From Linum tenue (taxonomy: Eukaryota; Streptophyta; Magnoliopsida; Malpighiales; Linaceae): DNA of 64,000 nucleotides. The translations under genes were made by a program, and so were the position numbers. This document shows, piece by piece, positions 44,501 to 57,100 of the stretch. The stretch covers positions 10,887,467 to 10,951,466 of the forward strand of contig CAMGYJ010000010.1 of assembly GCA_946122785.1 (NCBI GenBank), read 5' to 3'. The notes under the pieces were generated by a model. It was not told the origin of the DNA, did no database searches, and was given only the letters and a program-made list of their open reading frames with translations. Numbering within the stretch: the stretch's first letter is position 1; every line of letters begins with the position of its first letter.

Positions 44501-47140
44501 GAGGCTGTGGTTCGGGCAGAGATCGTGAAGTTGATGGACGCCGGGATCATTTTCGCCATTTCTGACAGCGAATGGGTCAGTCCCACCCAGGTGGTGCCCA
44601 AAAAGGGTGGGATGACCGTGGTGCCTAACGAGAAGAACGAGCTCATTCCGATGCGCACGGTGACTGGGTACCGTGTTTGCATCGACTATCGGCGTCTCAA
44701 CGACGCTACTCGGAAGGACCATTTCCCGCTGCCGTTCATTGATCAGATGCTGGAGAGATTGGCGGGGCACGAGTTCTACTGCTTCCTGGATGGGATGTCC
44801 GGGTACTTTCAGATCCCTATAGCACCGGAGGACCAGGCGAAGACCACTTTCACCTGCCCCTTCGGCACATTTGCTTACCGGAGGATTCCATTCGGGCTAT
44901 GCAACGCCCCAGCCACTTTTCAGCGATGCATGCTCGCCATCTTTGACCGTCTGGTCGGCGAGATCATGGAGGTGTTTATGGACGACTTCTCGGTTTATGG
45001 AGACTCCTTCTCTCACTGTCTCCATAACCTGGAATTGGTCCTTAAACGGTGTGAAGAAACGAACCTGGCACTGAGTTGGGAGAAGTGTCACTTCATGGTT
45101 CGAGAAGGCATAGTTCTTGGGCACAAGATCTCCAAGATGGGGATCGAGGTAGACAGAGCAAAGATCGAGACTATCAGCAAGCTGCCTCCTCCTGCATCTG
45201 TAAAGGGGATCCGGAGTTTTCTTGGCCATGCAGGTTTCTATAGGCGGTTCATCAAGGACTTCTCGAAGATCGCCCTGCCCCTAACTAAGCTTCTGGAGAA
45301 GGATGCCCCCTTCCAGTTCACTGATGCTTGCACAGCGGCGTTCACCACCTTGAAGGAGAAGCTCACCCAGGCTCCTATCATGGTGGTTCCTGACTGGTCA
45401 CTACCATTTGAGCTGATGTGTGACGCCAGTGACTTTGCTGTTGGAGCTGTTTTGGGGCAGAGGCGAGATCAACACTTCCGACCTATCTACTACGCCTCGA
45501 AGACTCTGAATGATGCCCAAGAGAATTACACCACCACAGAGAAGGAGCTGCTGGCAGTGGTGTTTGCCTTCGATAAGTTTCGCCCCTATCTGGTCTTGTC
45601 CCATGTGACCGTGTACACAGATCACTCCGCGATTAGATACCTGATGAGCAAGGCCGATGCCAAGCCTCGGCTCATACGATGGATCTTACTGCTGCAGGAG
45701 TTCGATATTGAGATCCGGGACAAGAAGGGAGCAGAAAATGTTGCAGCTGATCACCTCTCCCGGTTGGACGCACCCCCTGCGGACAACCTCGTGGAGGAGA
45801 TTGATGACTCATTCCCAGACGAGAGGTTGATGATGCTGTGCTTGGTGGAGAGTATCACCCCCTGGTACTCCGATTTTGCGAACTATTTGGTGGGCCAGCA
45901 GCTGCCCAAGGGGATGGCGACTCACGCCAAGAGGAAGTTTTTCTCCGATCTGAAGTACTACTTTTGGGATGACCCACATCTATTTCGGATCGGAGCCGAC
46001 GGGATCATCCGTCGTTGTGTTATGGAGAGTGAGATGGAGGGCATTCTATCTCACTGTCATGAGGGACCTACTGGCGGTCATCACGGAGGAAACCGCACGG
46101 CGAGGAAGGTGCTCCAGTCGGGCTTTTACTGGCCCACGCTCTTCAAGGATGCAGACGCCTTCGCACGCAGGTGCGACCGATGCCAGAGGTCAGGTAACAT
46201 CTCTGCCCGTGATGAGATGCCCCAGAATGTGTTTATAACTTGTGAGATTTTTGATGTCTGGGGTATCGACTTCATGGGCCCATTCCCTCCATCTTTTGGT
46301 AACACCTATATTCTGGTTGCTGTTGACTACGTCTCTAGGTGGGCTGAGGCGCAAGCTTTGCCCACCAATGATGCTAGACGTGTTTGTGGTTTTTTGAAGC
46401 AGCTCTTCTCCCGGTTCGGGACACCTAGAGCCATCATAAGCGATAGAGGCACCCATTTCCAGGGCCAATTTGATAAACTACTGTCTCGCTATGGTGTGAC
46501 TCACAAGGTGTCCGTGGCCTATCATCCCCAGACCAGTGGCCAGGCCGAGCTGACGAACCGGGAGCTCAAGCGGATCCTGGAGAAGACGGTGGATCAGTCT
46601 CGCAAAGATTGGTCCACCAAGCTCGATGATGCTCTATGGGCGTATCGCACTGCCTACAAGACGCCTATTGGTACTTCACCGTACCGGCTTGTCTATGGAA
46701 AGGCTTGCCATTTGCCCGTGGAGCTAGAGCACAAGGCCTTTTGGGCCCTTAAGCTGCTCAACTTGGATGTTCGTGTTGCAGGTACTGAGCGTAAAATGCA
46801 GATGTTGGAGCTGGAAGAGTGGCGTTACCACGCCTATGAGAACACCAAGCTGTACAAGGAGCGCACTAAGCGCCTACACGATGCACGGTTGAGGGGTCCG
46901 AAAGAGTTTCAGGTTGGTGATCGAGTTCTCCTTTACAACTCTCGCCTGAAGCTCTTTCCCGGAAAACTCCGCTCCCGGTGGTCTGGACCGTTCACGGTCA
47001 CACAGGTGTTCCCGTATGGCACTATCGAGATTGCCAACCCGCAGACTGAGCCATTTAAAGTGAACGGCCATCGTCTCAAGCTCTACCTGGGAGACGAGGT
47101 CGAACGCGCGGAGTTGGTAGTGGAACTCGCGGACCCTTAG
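41531..47140 (+). CDS. Athila-type gag-pol polyprotein, 1869 aa, uninterrupted
   Basis: Domains in order: gag (about 90-330; [20 protein letters not shown]), a zinc knuckle starting C347 ([14 protein letters not shown]), a Gln/Pro-rich linker (about 400-600), aspartic protease with D708 in [13 protein letters not shown], reverse transcriptase with D1151-D1152 in FMDDFSVYG, RNase H from D1298 ([13 protein letters not shown]), the integrase zinc motif from about H1508 ([13 protein letters not shown]...CDRCQ), and integrase catalytic D1580 (WGIDFMGP), D1638 (SDRGTHF) and about E1673 (GQAELTNRE). Gypsy order, RT before integrase. No stop or frameshift was found and all catalytic residues are present, so it could be an active or recently active copy. 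The start at 41531 ([14 protein letters not shown]) matches the gag start of the truncated relative. Confidence 0.93.
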   Translation: MTRSQSGGLLPLNPEIERTYKQLRRQQQARLATVERRDGHLTSDSEEEHEMEGNQNPPPQNQILGNDQHPQGAGHHHHPPPPGPTLEYYYTPRIADIRPVILYPPIPANNFEIKPCWIQLITTSIQFHGLKDEEARVHLSRFLQLTNGFKLNGVPDDAIRLHLFPHSLAGNAKRWLETQPPLSITSWDDLADKFVHRYYPASKTTEIQREITHFRQEPDESLRDAWERYMGYFWQCPHHGFSDAFTVGNFYSALTPDSQRVIESLCPGGDILTKTPPELNQMISTLAARDHSWGQTHRGRNSRDRGVHAMEARSGLEQQVAELVQTLKQPNSLLPGRGVATPPVAQCLWCESPNHLVEDCQSMRESSTPQEQVDFIANARRLDPYSNTYNEGWRQHPNFAWSNNTVKPPGFPAPAGGFQQRQPFQARQGPPPQQQPYQPRQGQPFQQPQRQYAEPAAAPAPDNQMTELKNVLAAFMTTSQATITRMDQSIASLEAGQRTLEAGQRNQGAILQDLQHQIGGLARQNTTRAPGTLPATTVPNPRDPHETAHVITTRSGKTISAAPAQPRQDEPLPASTPPADTAEVEEGSAAPAPKPQPVVKEYTPQLSFPTRLHKDRLETEFAKFMAMLKQVNISMPFVEALSKMPKYAKFMKDLLTNKKKLGDLSTVMLSEECSAILQNKLPEKRKDPGSFTIPLVIGSMHVGKSLADLGASINVMPYKLFKKLDLGEPRATRMSIQLADRSIVHPRGIIEDLLVNVGAFTYPVDFVILDINEDVDVPLILGRPFLATAKALIDVHSGKLILRAGDEQATFSVSDNGKHSHLHDDIDYCDVFADFETALAITSAGTDDALERCILLGEQALQEPQLAEQLAALESGPFLEGDRLFKPILSSTRITTSLEEPPELELKPLPPHLEYAFLREGNKLPVIISSTLTPEQKTRLVALLKQYERALAWKITDIRGISPSFCSHRILLEDEMRPVRQPQRRLTPNLEAVVRAEIVKLMDAGIIFAISDSEWVSPTQVVPKKGGMTVVPNEKNELIPMRTVTGYRVCIDYRRLNDATRKDHFPLPFIDQMLERLAGHEFYCFLDGMSGYFQIPIAPEDQAKTTFTCPFGTFAYRRIPFGLCNAPATFQRCMLAIFDRLVGEIMEVFMDDFSVYGDSFSHCLHNLELVLKRCEETNLALSWEKCHFMVREGIVLGHKISKMGIEVDRAKIETISKLPPPASVKGIRSFLGHAGFYRRFIKDFSKIALPLTKLLEKDAPFQFTDACTAAFTTLKEKLTQAPIMVVPDWSLPFELMCDASDFAVGAVLGQRRDQHFRPIYYASKTLNDAQENYTTTEKELLAVVFAFDKFRPYLVLSHVTVYTDHSAIRYLMSKADAKPRLIRWILLLQEFDIEIRDKKGAENVAADHLSRLDAPPADNLVEEIDDSFPDERLMMLCLVESITPWYSDFANYLVGQQLPKGMATHAKRKFFSDLKYYFWDDPHLFRIGADGIIRRCVMESEMEGILSHCHEGPTGGHHGGNRTARKVLQSGFYWPTLFKDADAFARRCDRCQRSGNISARDEMPQNVFITCEIFDVWGIDFMGPFPPSFGNTYILVAVDYVSRWAEAQALPTNDARRVCGFLKQLFSRFGTPRAIISDRGTHFQGQFDKLLSRYGVTHKVSVAYHPQTSGQAELTNRELKRILEKTVDQSRKDWSTKLDDALWAYRTAYKTPIGTSPYRLVYGKACHLPVELEHKAFWALKLLNLDVRVAGTERKMQMLELEEWRYHAYENTKLYKERTKRLHDARLRGPKEFQVGDRVLLYNSRLKLFPGKLRSRWSGPFTVTQVFPYGTIEIANPQTEPFKVNGHRLKLYLGDEVERAELVVELADP

Positions 47141-48980
47141 TTCCGCCATGGGCGTCCAGCTAAAAGACGGTAAAGAAGCGCTTGTGGGGAGGCAACCCCA
47201 CCACGGTTTGACTTTCTTTCTTATGTTTCGAGTCGGATTGCGTTTTTGTTTGGTTTTGGTTTGTTTTCTTTGTTCTGGATGATGTCTTATTGGGCTGACA
47301 TCGGACCTAACATATTCTGGTTGAGCTCTTCTGTTTCCCTTGAGCTGTGCTGTGTTCCCGCCTGGTCCGTTTCCAGTCTCCTGCAGTCTGTGCCAACGGT
47401 AACATCGTTCCCCTTTCCTTTCCTCTTCTCCATTGAGGACAATGTCGATCTTAAGTGTGGGGGGGTGTTTATCTTTTGACTGCATTAGATCTGTTTGTGT
47501 GCTTGGAGCCTAGTCCACTGTCCGAATCTTACGATTTGAGGGCTCCAAGTACTGCTGTTTGATCATATTGGCACTGTGTTTTGATGGATGAATTGATTGG
47601 TTTTCGGATTAATGCATGACAACTTGTTTGCGACTAGGACAACCTATGATGAGGACTGAGATGTGCAGTAGAACGAGGTAGGGGTTCAGTTTTTCAACTG
47701 TTTGCTTGCCAACTGTGACTTGATCTGACTTGATCTGATTACTTGTCCTTGACAGTCATTTATGCATCTAGTTCAGGGTATCAGAATGTGAGATAGAGCA
47801 TATAGGTAGCCATGCGAGATTTGAGCCTGCTCGTTTCTTTCTTGTGCGATAGATCCCTCTTCCATGATGTGTAGCATTCACGTTGTCACTAGCTGAGATG
47901 ATGGAGGCATAGGATTAGCCCACGCCCAAAACTGACTGTCCTGATGTGTTATATCCCCTAGTCAGCCCCTTTGAGCCGTGTGTTATCCTTTCTTTTGGTC
48001 TATAATGGAGAAAATCACCCTTGTTGCATCTTTTAGAAGGTTCCACAGAGTGGTTTTTATATTGTCTCTGCTGTTTCTGCTTAAGTCTATGTGAGTGTTG
48101 GAGGTAGTGCTTAAAAGTTGGGCAGATGTTTGAATTGTGCAGAAGTGGTGGCTCTCTTAAGAAATGAAAAGAAAAATAAAAGAAAAACAAAGAAAAATTG
48201 AAAGCAAAAGAGAGCCACTACCAAAAATCTGAGTAATGCCCAGTAAGTAGTGTTTCTTAGCAGTCTGGCTTGGGAACACTGATGTTTGTGCCTCCTTCGC
48301 TCTTGTGATCTTAAGATATTGAGTAATGCAGGATAGCAGAGAGAAAATACCAGGTTGTTTGACTGTGATTGTGTGTTTGGAAAATGTGGAACCTTTTGCT
48401 ATGAATACTTCCACCACCTAAAAGGCATTTTCCCCATGTCCAAGACCCTAGCCAGTCATTTGAACCTGTGTCTAAGACCTCCTGATTAGTTAGTGGTGAC
48501 ACCCCATATGTGAACTCTAGCATTTAGAGGCTGCCATCATGGTGAAGAGATGATAGGAATTGAGAGGAATAGGCATGCGCATCTTTCGCATCAAATTGTC
48601 CTGACCCCACTGGTCGAGAGTGAGTGATTCATTTTCATTTTCTTTATGCTCTTGTACCCCGGTGAGGACCTAGATTGCTCGGTCTCTATTCTGATGTCTT
48701 GAGTTGGATGCATGCGTTGACTGTTTTGAGTAAGTGGTTGAATCAAGTCTAGGTTGGCCAGTGAACAGAAGGGAGACTCTTCCTGTACTCGATTTGCTGC
48801 ACTCGAATGTCCTTTGTGGTGGTTGTCCAGGTTGTTATTGAGGTTGTGCATGTATTGATGTTTGAAAACCAGTGCGATTCACGTGTTCTGTGCCTGTATG
48901 ACTTGTCCCCAATGTTGGTTGATTGTGATATGTAAGCTTACCTAGTGTCTGACTTGGTTTGCTTGGGGACAAGCAAACGG
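47141..48980 (+). other. 3' non-coding region of the Athila-type element
   Basis: About 1.85 kb separate the pol stop from the 3' LTR. Many Athila elements carry an env-like frame here. I see no long sense frame, so env-like coding is absent or lost. An A-rich tract lies at 48165-48210. A purine-tract-like GAGGACAATG...TTAAGTGTGGGGGGG sits at 47435-47467, echoing the true tract at the LTR. Confidence 0.7.
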
Positions 48981-48997
48981 TTAAGTGTGGGGGAGTT
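48981..48997 (+). other. Polypurine tract
   Basis: TTAAGTGTGGGGGAGTTT lies directly before the 3' LTR, preceded by GGGGACAAGCAAACGG. It primes plus-strand DNA synthesis in LTR elements. Confidence 0.85.
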
Positions 48998-50403
48998 TGA
49001 TAGACCGTTAGTTACACATGTTTTTACCCCTGCTCTTACTCCGTTTGAGGTGTTGATTCTCGTGTTTTAGGCCGATTTCACGCTAGGTTGTGTTTGTTTG
49101 TGTTATTTCAGGTCCTAGTACGTGAATAAGGGCTTAGGAGCGAGTTTGGGGTCGATTGGACGACGAACGGACGAAGGACGAGCTTGTTGGGGAGCCGCAC
49201 GGCCAGACCATGGAGACGCACGGCCGTGCACTTGCACCATATGGCCGTGCGCCTCATGCCGAGGCCACGCACGGGCAGAGCGGAGAAACCCGCACGGCCG
49301 TGCAACATACAAACCTGGCCGTGCGGGTTGGTGCGAGAGCTCGCACGGCCACATTCTAGACTTGCACGGCCGTGCGCCTGGCCGTGCAAGAAGCATGAGT
49401 TGACTTAAATGAAACGGCGCGTTTTAGGGTGCACGGCCAGAATGGTGATGTGCACGGCCGTGCAACTCGGGAAAGCCAGTTTTAAAGCCTAATTCGAGCA
49501 AACAGATGGGGATTCGAGTTTTTGAGAGACAGAGCGATTCCTAGAGAGAGAAAGCGACGAACAAGAGCCTCCAAGTGCCCTAGATCGATCTTCAACACCA
49601 TTGGAGCTTGGTTTGAGCTTGGAGAAGTGCCGATTCAACGTCCAGGAGCAGAAATCCATCTTCACAGTATGATTTCCGCATCTGATTCTGCTTTTGCTTC
49701 TCTCTCCATGGAGTAGTTCTCCCATTCATCTGGGTGTGGGAAACCCTAGTTCTGTATGTTAGGTTTGATTGTATGAACCCAAGTATTGATTCTATGATAT
49801 TTGATTATATTCGATTGAGGTTTGAATGATTGAATGACTTGAATCCTGATCAAATTCCTGTTGTTTCTGCTTTAACCTAGAATGATAATATCTGCCTAGG
49901 TTGATAGAGTATCCTTAATCGAAGGTAGTGAATTGGTGACTTTAGTCGAGGAGCCAGTTCACTATTCTGTACCGAATTCAATTCGGTAGTGGAGGTTTTG
50001 TTCTTAGGGCCTCAATCTGTTTACTCCGGTGTAGGTTAGTCGCCAGCTAGAGACTCAGATTGAGAGGGTCTGGAGACCTTTAGTCGAGACTTCAGACTGT
50101 TTAAGAACCTTCCGCAGTATAATTATCATAGAAATTGAACTTGGTAATTACAATCCGGCTTAACTGCAGACTAGGGGGAACCATATCCGGGTGACCTCTC
50201 TTAACCTGAATACAAACGTTTAGTTGCTTTGTTTGCTTGTTAGTTTAGAACTTCACTAAAGTTTCATTGCTAGATAATACGAATTCACTGAGTAGTCATC
50301 ACATCTAGGACCCGGGTTGACATTAAAACCCAAACCCGCTATACTACGCTTTAGGAAGTGGTTACACTTGGCCAATTTCTAGAGTGACAGTAACAGCGAG
50401 TCA
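48998..50403 (+). repeat. 3' LTR of the Athila-type element
   Basis: 1406 bp, near identical to 39984-41387. Differences include one-base run changes, for example GAGAACCC to GAGAAACCC, and scattered substitutions. Confidence 0.95.
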
Positions 50404-51521
50404 TTCCTCGACTAAAGTCACCAACTCCCTACCTTCAATCAAGGATGCTCTATCAACCTAGTCAGATATTCTCATTCTAGGTTAAAGCAGAAACAACAGG
50501 AATTTGATCAGGATTCAAGTCATTCAATCATTCAAACCTCAATCGAATATAATCAATTCATAGAAACAGTACTTGGGTTCATACAATCAATCTCAACATA
50601 CAGAACTAGGGTTTCCCACACCCAGATGAATGGGAGAACTACTCCATGGAGAGAGAAGCAAAAGCAGAATCAGATGCGGAAATCATACTGTGAAGATGGA
50701 TTTCTGCTCCTGGACGTTGAATCGGCACTTCTCCAAGCTCAAACCAAGCTCCAATGGTGTTGAAGATCGATCTAGGGCGCTTGGAGACTCTTGTTCGTCG
50801 CTTTCTCTCTCTAGGAATCGCTCTATCTCTCTCAAAACTCGAATCCCCTTCTCTTTTTGGCTGAAATCTGCCTAAAAGGGCATCATTGGCCAAAGCACTG
50901 TCGAGGGCACGGCCGTGCTTTGCCTCAGCCCGCAAGTGCTTTGGCTAGGGTTAATTACACGGCCACATGTTGGTGAAAACACGGCCGTGCTTTAGGGAGA
51001 ACACGGCCGTGCTTTGGGAGAACACGCCCGTGCTTTGTCTCGGCCCTGCCCGTGTAATCAGCTCATGTCTGCCAAACTCGGATTTGCTCTCGACAGTAAA
51101 AGCACGGTCACAGAACACGGCCGTGTTTTGAAGGCCTCCTGCCCGTGTTTTTACTGCCGAACCTGTTCCCCTATATTCAATGCTTCGTTTCTCCCTCGTC
51201 CGGACTCCGAATCAGTCGCCGTTTGATCCCAGACGCTCGTAGTCTCGTCCTCTTTCTTTTCATGTCAAACTTGCACGATTCTTTGTCCATAAAGTGAGGT
51301 AGAAATCCATTCTTCTTCAGGTCATGCCAGAGTTTCTTCTCCCGAATCGCCAATTGATCTCTGATTGACTTGAAACTTACGCCTATGCTTCACTTTATGT
51401 GCTAGGACCTGAAATATGACAAAGGAACACAACCTAGCGTAAAATAGGCCAAAGAAGCAATAATGCAAGCTTAAACGATCAAGGAACAAAGGGGAAAACC
51501 TGTGCAAATATCGAGTCATCA
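50404..51521 (-). repeat. Inverted partial LTR of a related Athila-like element
   Basis: Immediately after the 3' LTR the sequence turns into the reverse complement of the first two thirds of a related LTR: CTCGACTAAAGTCACC at 50407, then the LTR start TGATGACTCG at 51521 on the minus strand. It is diverged from the full element (different first 100 bases, ACACGGCCGTGCTTT dyads near 50905-51130). The last third of this LTR is not found left of the full element. Confidence 0.8.
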
Positions 51522-51772
51522 TCCAGTCAGCACGTTAATTAACACCGTCAAACAATTGGACGGAAGTGGCTATTTCTGGTATTTCTCCAAAAGTGGCTAT
51601 ATTTGGCAAAACCGTCAAAGTTTTGACTATACAGGTGAATTTGGCCAATTAATTATCTCCTAATTTAGCAATTAGAACATCCCAGCATATCATTATTCAA
51701 GTTCATGGTTACCACGAACTTCTCCTTTTAAGAATCTAGGCATGTACAATCACGCCTTCTCCTCCAAACGAC

Positions 51773-52450
51773 TTAATTATCTGCAGGTTCCCATTTGTTC
51801 TTCCTCATCTTCTCAATCACTCCCACAATCCTCTGCATCTCTTTGTTCATATGACTAGTGGGCCGAGATTCGGGTTCGGGTTCAAGTACAGAAATTGTAC
51901 CCAAATGGCAATCTGCAGCATCTTCTTCCTCCTTCTCTTCCTTCCCACCACCATCATCATCACCAATTCTTCCCTCCAGAATGGTCTTGATTTGGTCTTT
52001 GAAGAATTGCTCTTGGAAATCCATCTAATTAGTTCACATGACAGAGTTCAATTACATTATAATGACATGATTCCTCTACTTTCGTGCCTTAATCACAAAA
52101 TGATTTTTAGAAAAAAAAAGGTCAAATCTTTGCTTGCTTACCGCTTCCATACTCTCCTGATGCTGCACTTGGATCTTTGCATTTAGCACTCTGATTTCCG
52201 CCTCTGCCATCCTCAGCTTCTCCTCCACCGGCCGATAACCGACACGTGGCGGTGGCGGGCGGTTGGCCGTGAAATGTCTGCCATTGCGGTTCCTGCGGTC
52301 GGAGTGATGATCCTTAGGAGCCCACATTTCCTTGTAGAGCTTCTTGTTGGTCTTTCCCTTCTTCTCGTACCAGTTGTTGACCGGCTTCCCACCAGCGCTG
52401 ACGTTTGCGTGGCGGTCGAGGACAGCGACCATCGCTGCTTCCATGGCCAT
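51773..52450 (-). CDS. Unknown two-exon gene, 186 aa
   Basis: Exon 1 is 52450-52142 and exon 2 is 52024-51773. The donor GTAAGC and acceptor AATTAG are in phase 0, giving 103 + 83 codons. The N-terminal half is basic (VNNWYEKKGKTNKKLYKEMW, then a KDHHSDRRNRNGRH stretch and PPPPR at about 65-69). Residues about 72-105 (EEKLRMAEAEIRVLNAKIQV) look like a short coiled coil. The C-terminal half is acidic (DDDGGGKEEKEEEDAAD). There is no signal peptide or membrane segment. An upstream in-frame ATG at 52510 would add 20 residues; I chose 52450 because the leader reads poorly. I do not recognise the family and suggest no function. The gene borders the inverted LTR fragment. Confidence 0.65.
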
Positions 52451-54147
52451 TGTACGTTTTTGTGTCGGATTCGATTGATGTGTATGAGAGGGAAGCCGCC
52501 TGAATTGCAAATTGGGCGCCGGTACTTCCCCAATTTAAGGAGTGCGATTCAGTGAATGAGCTAACTTGGCATCGAAGTAGTTGGGGGAAATGATTGATTA
52601 GTGAGCCAGCAGAAACACTACTGTTCTTGGCTGCTTGGAAAATCCAGTTATTTATTGATTTTATTCTTCTTTAGTTCTGACTTTCTGTTTTATTTTTCCC
52701 CCTTATAGCCGAAGCAGTCCTCTCATTTTTTTTTTAATATATTTGTCACCAACAATTAATACATAATAATTAGTACGTAATAGCGGGGATTTTTTTTATG
52801 CTCATAATTATATTGGAGCAGTAATAATGTACTATAGCGTTATGATAAAAAAAAAATTTACTATAGAGCAGTGAAAGTTTGGGAGTTGCAGATCTTAAGT
52901 TTGAATCCAAGCAAGATGCGTTAGTGTTCCCGGAGGTATAAGACTGCTGAAGGCGAAGTCCAATTTGCATCGAATTTGATTGCAGGTGACCCCCAAATTT
53001 AGTAGGACCCACTGTAACAAAATGACACGTGAGGCTGAGGTTCCTAAATAATAAATATTTAAAAAAAGTACTATAGCGTTGTCCAAAGTTAACTTTGGGA
53101 AACTCCCAAGTCCTAGCTAATAAGAATCATAGTATTCATTCTTGAATTTATAGTTCAATGTAGGTCAATGAATTTCATGGACTGTCCAAGTTCACAAAGA
53201 AACAAAAACGTGGTTTTATTTCTTGCCAAATCATACTCATAATTAGTACGTATCATAGCAAACATCTGGACCTGCCACCTACATCATCCTATCAAGCAAC
53301 CTTCACAAGTTGAAGTCAAAGTCGCCTCCCAAATGAGCTTTGTACAATGAGAGCTTAAGACACTAAAAAGCTCACAACAAAATCGACTTACGAATAAAAG
53401 AGACACATGATCTCATAATTCCAGCCTGCACTACTTAAAAGACATAACTCATAATCTGTCTTACTTTGTCGCACTAGTTTGTGACAATAAAGTTGAGAAT
53501 GACAAGTCAAGAGTTAGGATATGGTATTTCGGAGTATCTTATTTCTCCTGCAACACTTTAGAACCAATATACGTCAGGAGAATGATCACGAATCAACACC
53601 CAATTGTTACCAATTATTAATTATTCAACTATTTTTCTTCTCAAAACTATTGTCATCATGAAAAATATAAATTGACCAGCGACTCGAGTTCGGAGCTTGA
53701 ATAACTATTTTCACACTCACGGAGTTGCACTGCTTTTGTGAAAAGGCCATAACTCGAAATTCGTAATTGACGACAACACTTTCAAACGACTATCTTTTAT
53801 CGATTTGATTCGTTTAAATTTCGCAATTTGAAACCTCCTCTGCCTCATGTCAAATTTTTTCATAAAGGAAGATTCACTACGAAGTAGTTCCAATGAAGGA
53901 GACACCCAACGACTTCCCTTCTAAGTTGCTTCGTTTGGTGCAAAACTTAATTGTATTAATTATGATCATGAATCTGGTCTCCTCGTCCTCCTTCCCGCAA
54001 ATCACAATCCTTCAAATTCCATTCTCTTTTTATTATTACCCATTTTTCGTTCATCAAATTCGTCTCCATTCGGACTCATAGTGTAAGCTCGCTCTTCCTC
54101 TTCCTCTGTCACTCCCACTCTCTACTCAAATCGTCCTTTCTCTCCAA
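52451..54147. other. Intergenic, no gene seen
   Basis: AT-rich sequence between two divergently placed host genes. Both promoters should lie here: the minus-strand gene's near 52460-52700 and the RBR gene's near 53900-54140 (CT-rich leader at 54085-54145). A 62-codon frame at 53893-54081 is hydrophobic and likely chance. Confidence 0.45.
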
Positions 54148-57100
54148 ATGCCTCAATCATCCGCAGAACCAAAGCAGTCTGCGGAAGAGAAGCCGGTGGA
54201 GAAAACAACTCTCCGACCTCAATTCGGCGAATGAAGACGGCCAAGAAAACCAAACCCACCAACAAACTCTGCTGCCGACGCAAGCGCACGACTCTCCCCA
54301 AGATGACGACAAGGAACAAGCACTGAAGCTCTGCGAGATTTGCGCGGACAGTAAGCAATCGCACCAGATTCTCGCCGTCGGAGCGTGCACCCACGCCGCC
54401 TACTGCACGGACTGCATATCCCGCCACGTGGCGGCCAAAATCGGGCAGAGCGGCGCGGCGGCGACCGTGATCACCTGCCCTGCTTCGGGGTGCGGGACCG
54501 CAATCGAGCTCGATTCCTGCCGCGGTGCTCTCCCCAAGGCGGTGATCGACAAATGGGAGGAGGCCCTGTGCCGGAACTCGATCGGAGAGTCGCAGAGGTT
54601 CTACTGCCCCTTCAGGGACTGCTCGGCGATGCTTGTGGCGGAGGCGGAATCGATCAGGGAGTCGGAGTGTCCGTACTGCCACAGGCTGTTCTGCGCGCAG
54701 TGTGGCGTGGCGTGGCACTCCGGCGTGGACTGCGAAGTGTTCCAGCGGCTGGGGCAGGACGAGCGAGGCAGGGAAGACATTATGGTGATGGAGATGGCGA
54801 AGAGCAACAAGTGGCGGCGGTGCCCGAACTGCAAATTCTACGTCGAGAGGACGGAAGGCTGCCCTCACATCACTTGCAGGTGAGGATGAATGAATGTAAC
54901 AGCTGAAATTGAAAATTCCAAACCCAAGACATGGAGCGACGTCGTAAAGGGGAAGAAGTCGACCGTTGCCTTAAACGGCACAGTATCACTGAACCCGCCA
55001 CAATAGGCTCTATTTTGTAATTCTTCTCTGTTTGCTTTTCTTTTCACTCTGCTCTGCTGTAAAAGGACACAACCCAGCAGATCCTTAACCTGTAGTGGCA
55101 ATCCCACATATATATTCATCTCAATGCAAAGGCACAACCCAGGTTTTAGGGTTTCCACTCAATATTGTCAATATGGTATCAGAGCCTCAACCCTAGCCGC
55201 CTCTAAAATTTTTTCACCATGGCTCAAGTCCCACTTCCTGCTCAACCTGATCCCATGGCGGATCCTTACTTTCTACATGCTTCTGAACAACCTGGAGTCT
55301 TGCTGGTTGAGAAAAACTCACTCCTACCAACTACAATGACTGGAGCAAGGCGATGTACAATGCCCTTGGAGCGAAGAACAAACTCGGCTTCATTGATGGC
55401 ACCATCCCTGCTCCAACAACAAACGAAGATCCTCTTCACTGGTCCTGGACAAGAAACAACATTATGGTTCTCAGCTGGATTCAACAAGCTGTTGAACCAG
55501 GCATTCGCAAGACCTTGATGTCTCTCAAGCTTGCTTCTGAAGCCTGGCAAAGTCTAAAGGCTAGATATGGTCAGGGAGACATTGTTCGAGTGGCAGAACT
55601 CATTGAATCACTCTCTAGTCTCCAACAAGGTAATCAGACCCTCAATGAGTACTATGGTCATTTCATTGCTATACAAGATGAACTAGATGGTTATCAGCCA
55701 ATAGAACCCTGTGCCTGTACTCCAACAAGTCATCAAACATGTCTTGCCCTGAAACTGGTTCTTCACTACCGAGAAACAAACTATGTGATCCAGTTTCTTA
55801 GGGGTCTGAATGATAACTACTCTACAGTAAGATCTCAAGTTCTTTTTGGAGAGACCTTACCTTCTATTGACAAGGTCTTCCAGCGCCTACTTCAACATGA
55901 AAGGCAGCAGTTTGGATCTCAACAGAGCAGGGTTCTTGCCTCTGAGTCAGTGGTTCTTGCTTCTCAAGGCTCACAAGGCAAACGCCCCTACTGTACCTAC
56001 TGCAAGAGGAATGGACACACTGAAGATGTCTGTTACCACAAACATGGCTGGCCACCTGGGATGACCCCAAGACCCAACTCTAATACCACTCAGGGAAAAG
56101 TCCTCGAATGTACCTTCTGCAAAAGGAGGGGTCACTCTGAGGATAGGTGCTTTCACAAGCATGGTTGGCCCTCCTCTGGCACCTCCAAGATCAGTTCAAA
56201 TCCACCCCAATGAGACTCCAAGCTCCTGCCTTCACCAATCAGCCTCCTATGTCTCCCAGCTCTACCAATCCTGACAACCAAGAGGTGAGGTTAACCAAGA
56301 GTGACTATGACAGATTCATGGCTATGCTCAAAGAGAAAGACTCACAGAAAAACAGTACTCATACAGCAGCTGCCTTCCATTCATATGAAGGACCATCAGG
56401 TAAACATTCCTTGAATGCTTCTGGTAGATCACCCTCTAGCACCACATGGATATTAGACACTGGTGCCTCAGACCATATTGTCTGCTCACTAAGTCTCCTA
56501 GAAAATCCAAGCATTCTACATAATGTCTACATCAATTTACCTACTGGAGCTAGAGTACAGGCTACACATATTGGTTGTGTTACTTCTGTAGCAGATTTGA
56601 CACTTGAGGCAGTCTTATTTGTACCCCAGTTCACATTCAACCTTATATCAGTAAGCAAGTTAACCACAAACAGATCCCTGTGCTTAACTTTCTTCTCTGA
56701 TGTATGCATAATACAGGATTTGGAGCTCAGGAGAGTGACTGGTTCTGCTGAGCTTTCCCATGGCCTCTACCACATGACCCATCTAGGAGCCACCAGTAGC
56801 CCTAAGCCTGTCATAGCCTCCACTACTACTGCAAATAGCTTTGACCTATGGCATTTTAGATTAGGCCATGTTTCTCACTTTAAAATTCCAAAGTTGAAAC
56901 AAATTTGTAACTCCATAGATACAAACAGCTCTATTCCTTGTGATGTTTGCCACTTTGCAAAGCAAAGAAGGCTTCCTTTTCCCGATAGTTCAACTGTTTC
57001 TACACATCCTTTTTCCTTAATACATGTTGACATTTGGGGTCCAAACTCCTCTCCTACTTTTGATGGCTACAAATATTTCTTAACAATTGTAGATGACTTC

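Larger units (their letters stand above)
39984..50403 (+). mobile_element. Full-length Athila-type Ty3/gypsy retrotransposon
   Basis: A complete element of 10.4 kb: 5' LTR, Asp-tRNA primer site, single gag-pol frame, 1.85 kb of 3' non-coding sequence, purine tract, 3' LTR. The LTRs differ at roughly 15-17 places in 1405 bp by eye (near 99% identity), so it is fairly young. The flanking 5 bases (AAAGG left, TTCCT right) do not match. The right flank is an inverted related LTR but the left flank is not, so one side was rearranged after insertion or the element arose by recombination. Confidence 0.95.

Noticed and set aside
46874..47485. 203-residue minus-strand frame at the end of Athila pol
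   Set aside because: Mostly antisense to integrase C-terminus; no known motif, and no antisense promoter visible.
53893..54081. 62-codon hydrophobic frame upstream of the RBR gene
   Set aside because: T-rich composition, no homology recognised and no spliced link to RING1 in frame.
54122..54868. 248-residue frame on the minus strand
   Set aside because: It is the reverse-strand shadow of GC-rich RBR exon 1, whose RING and IBR cysteines are on the plus strand.
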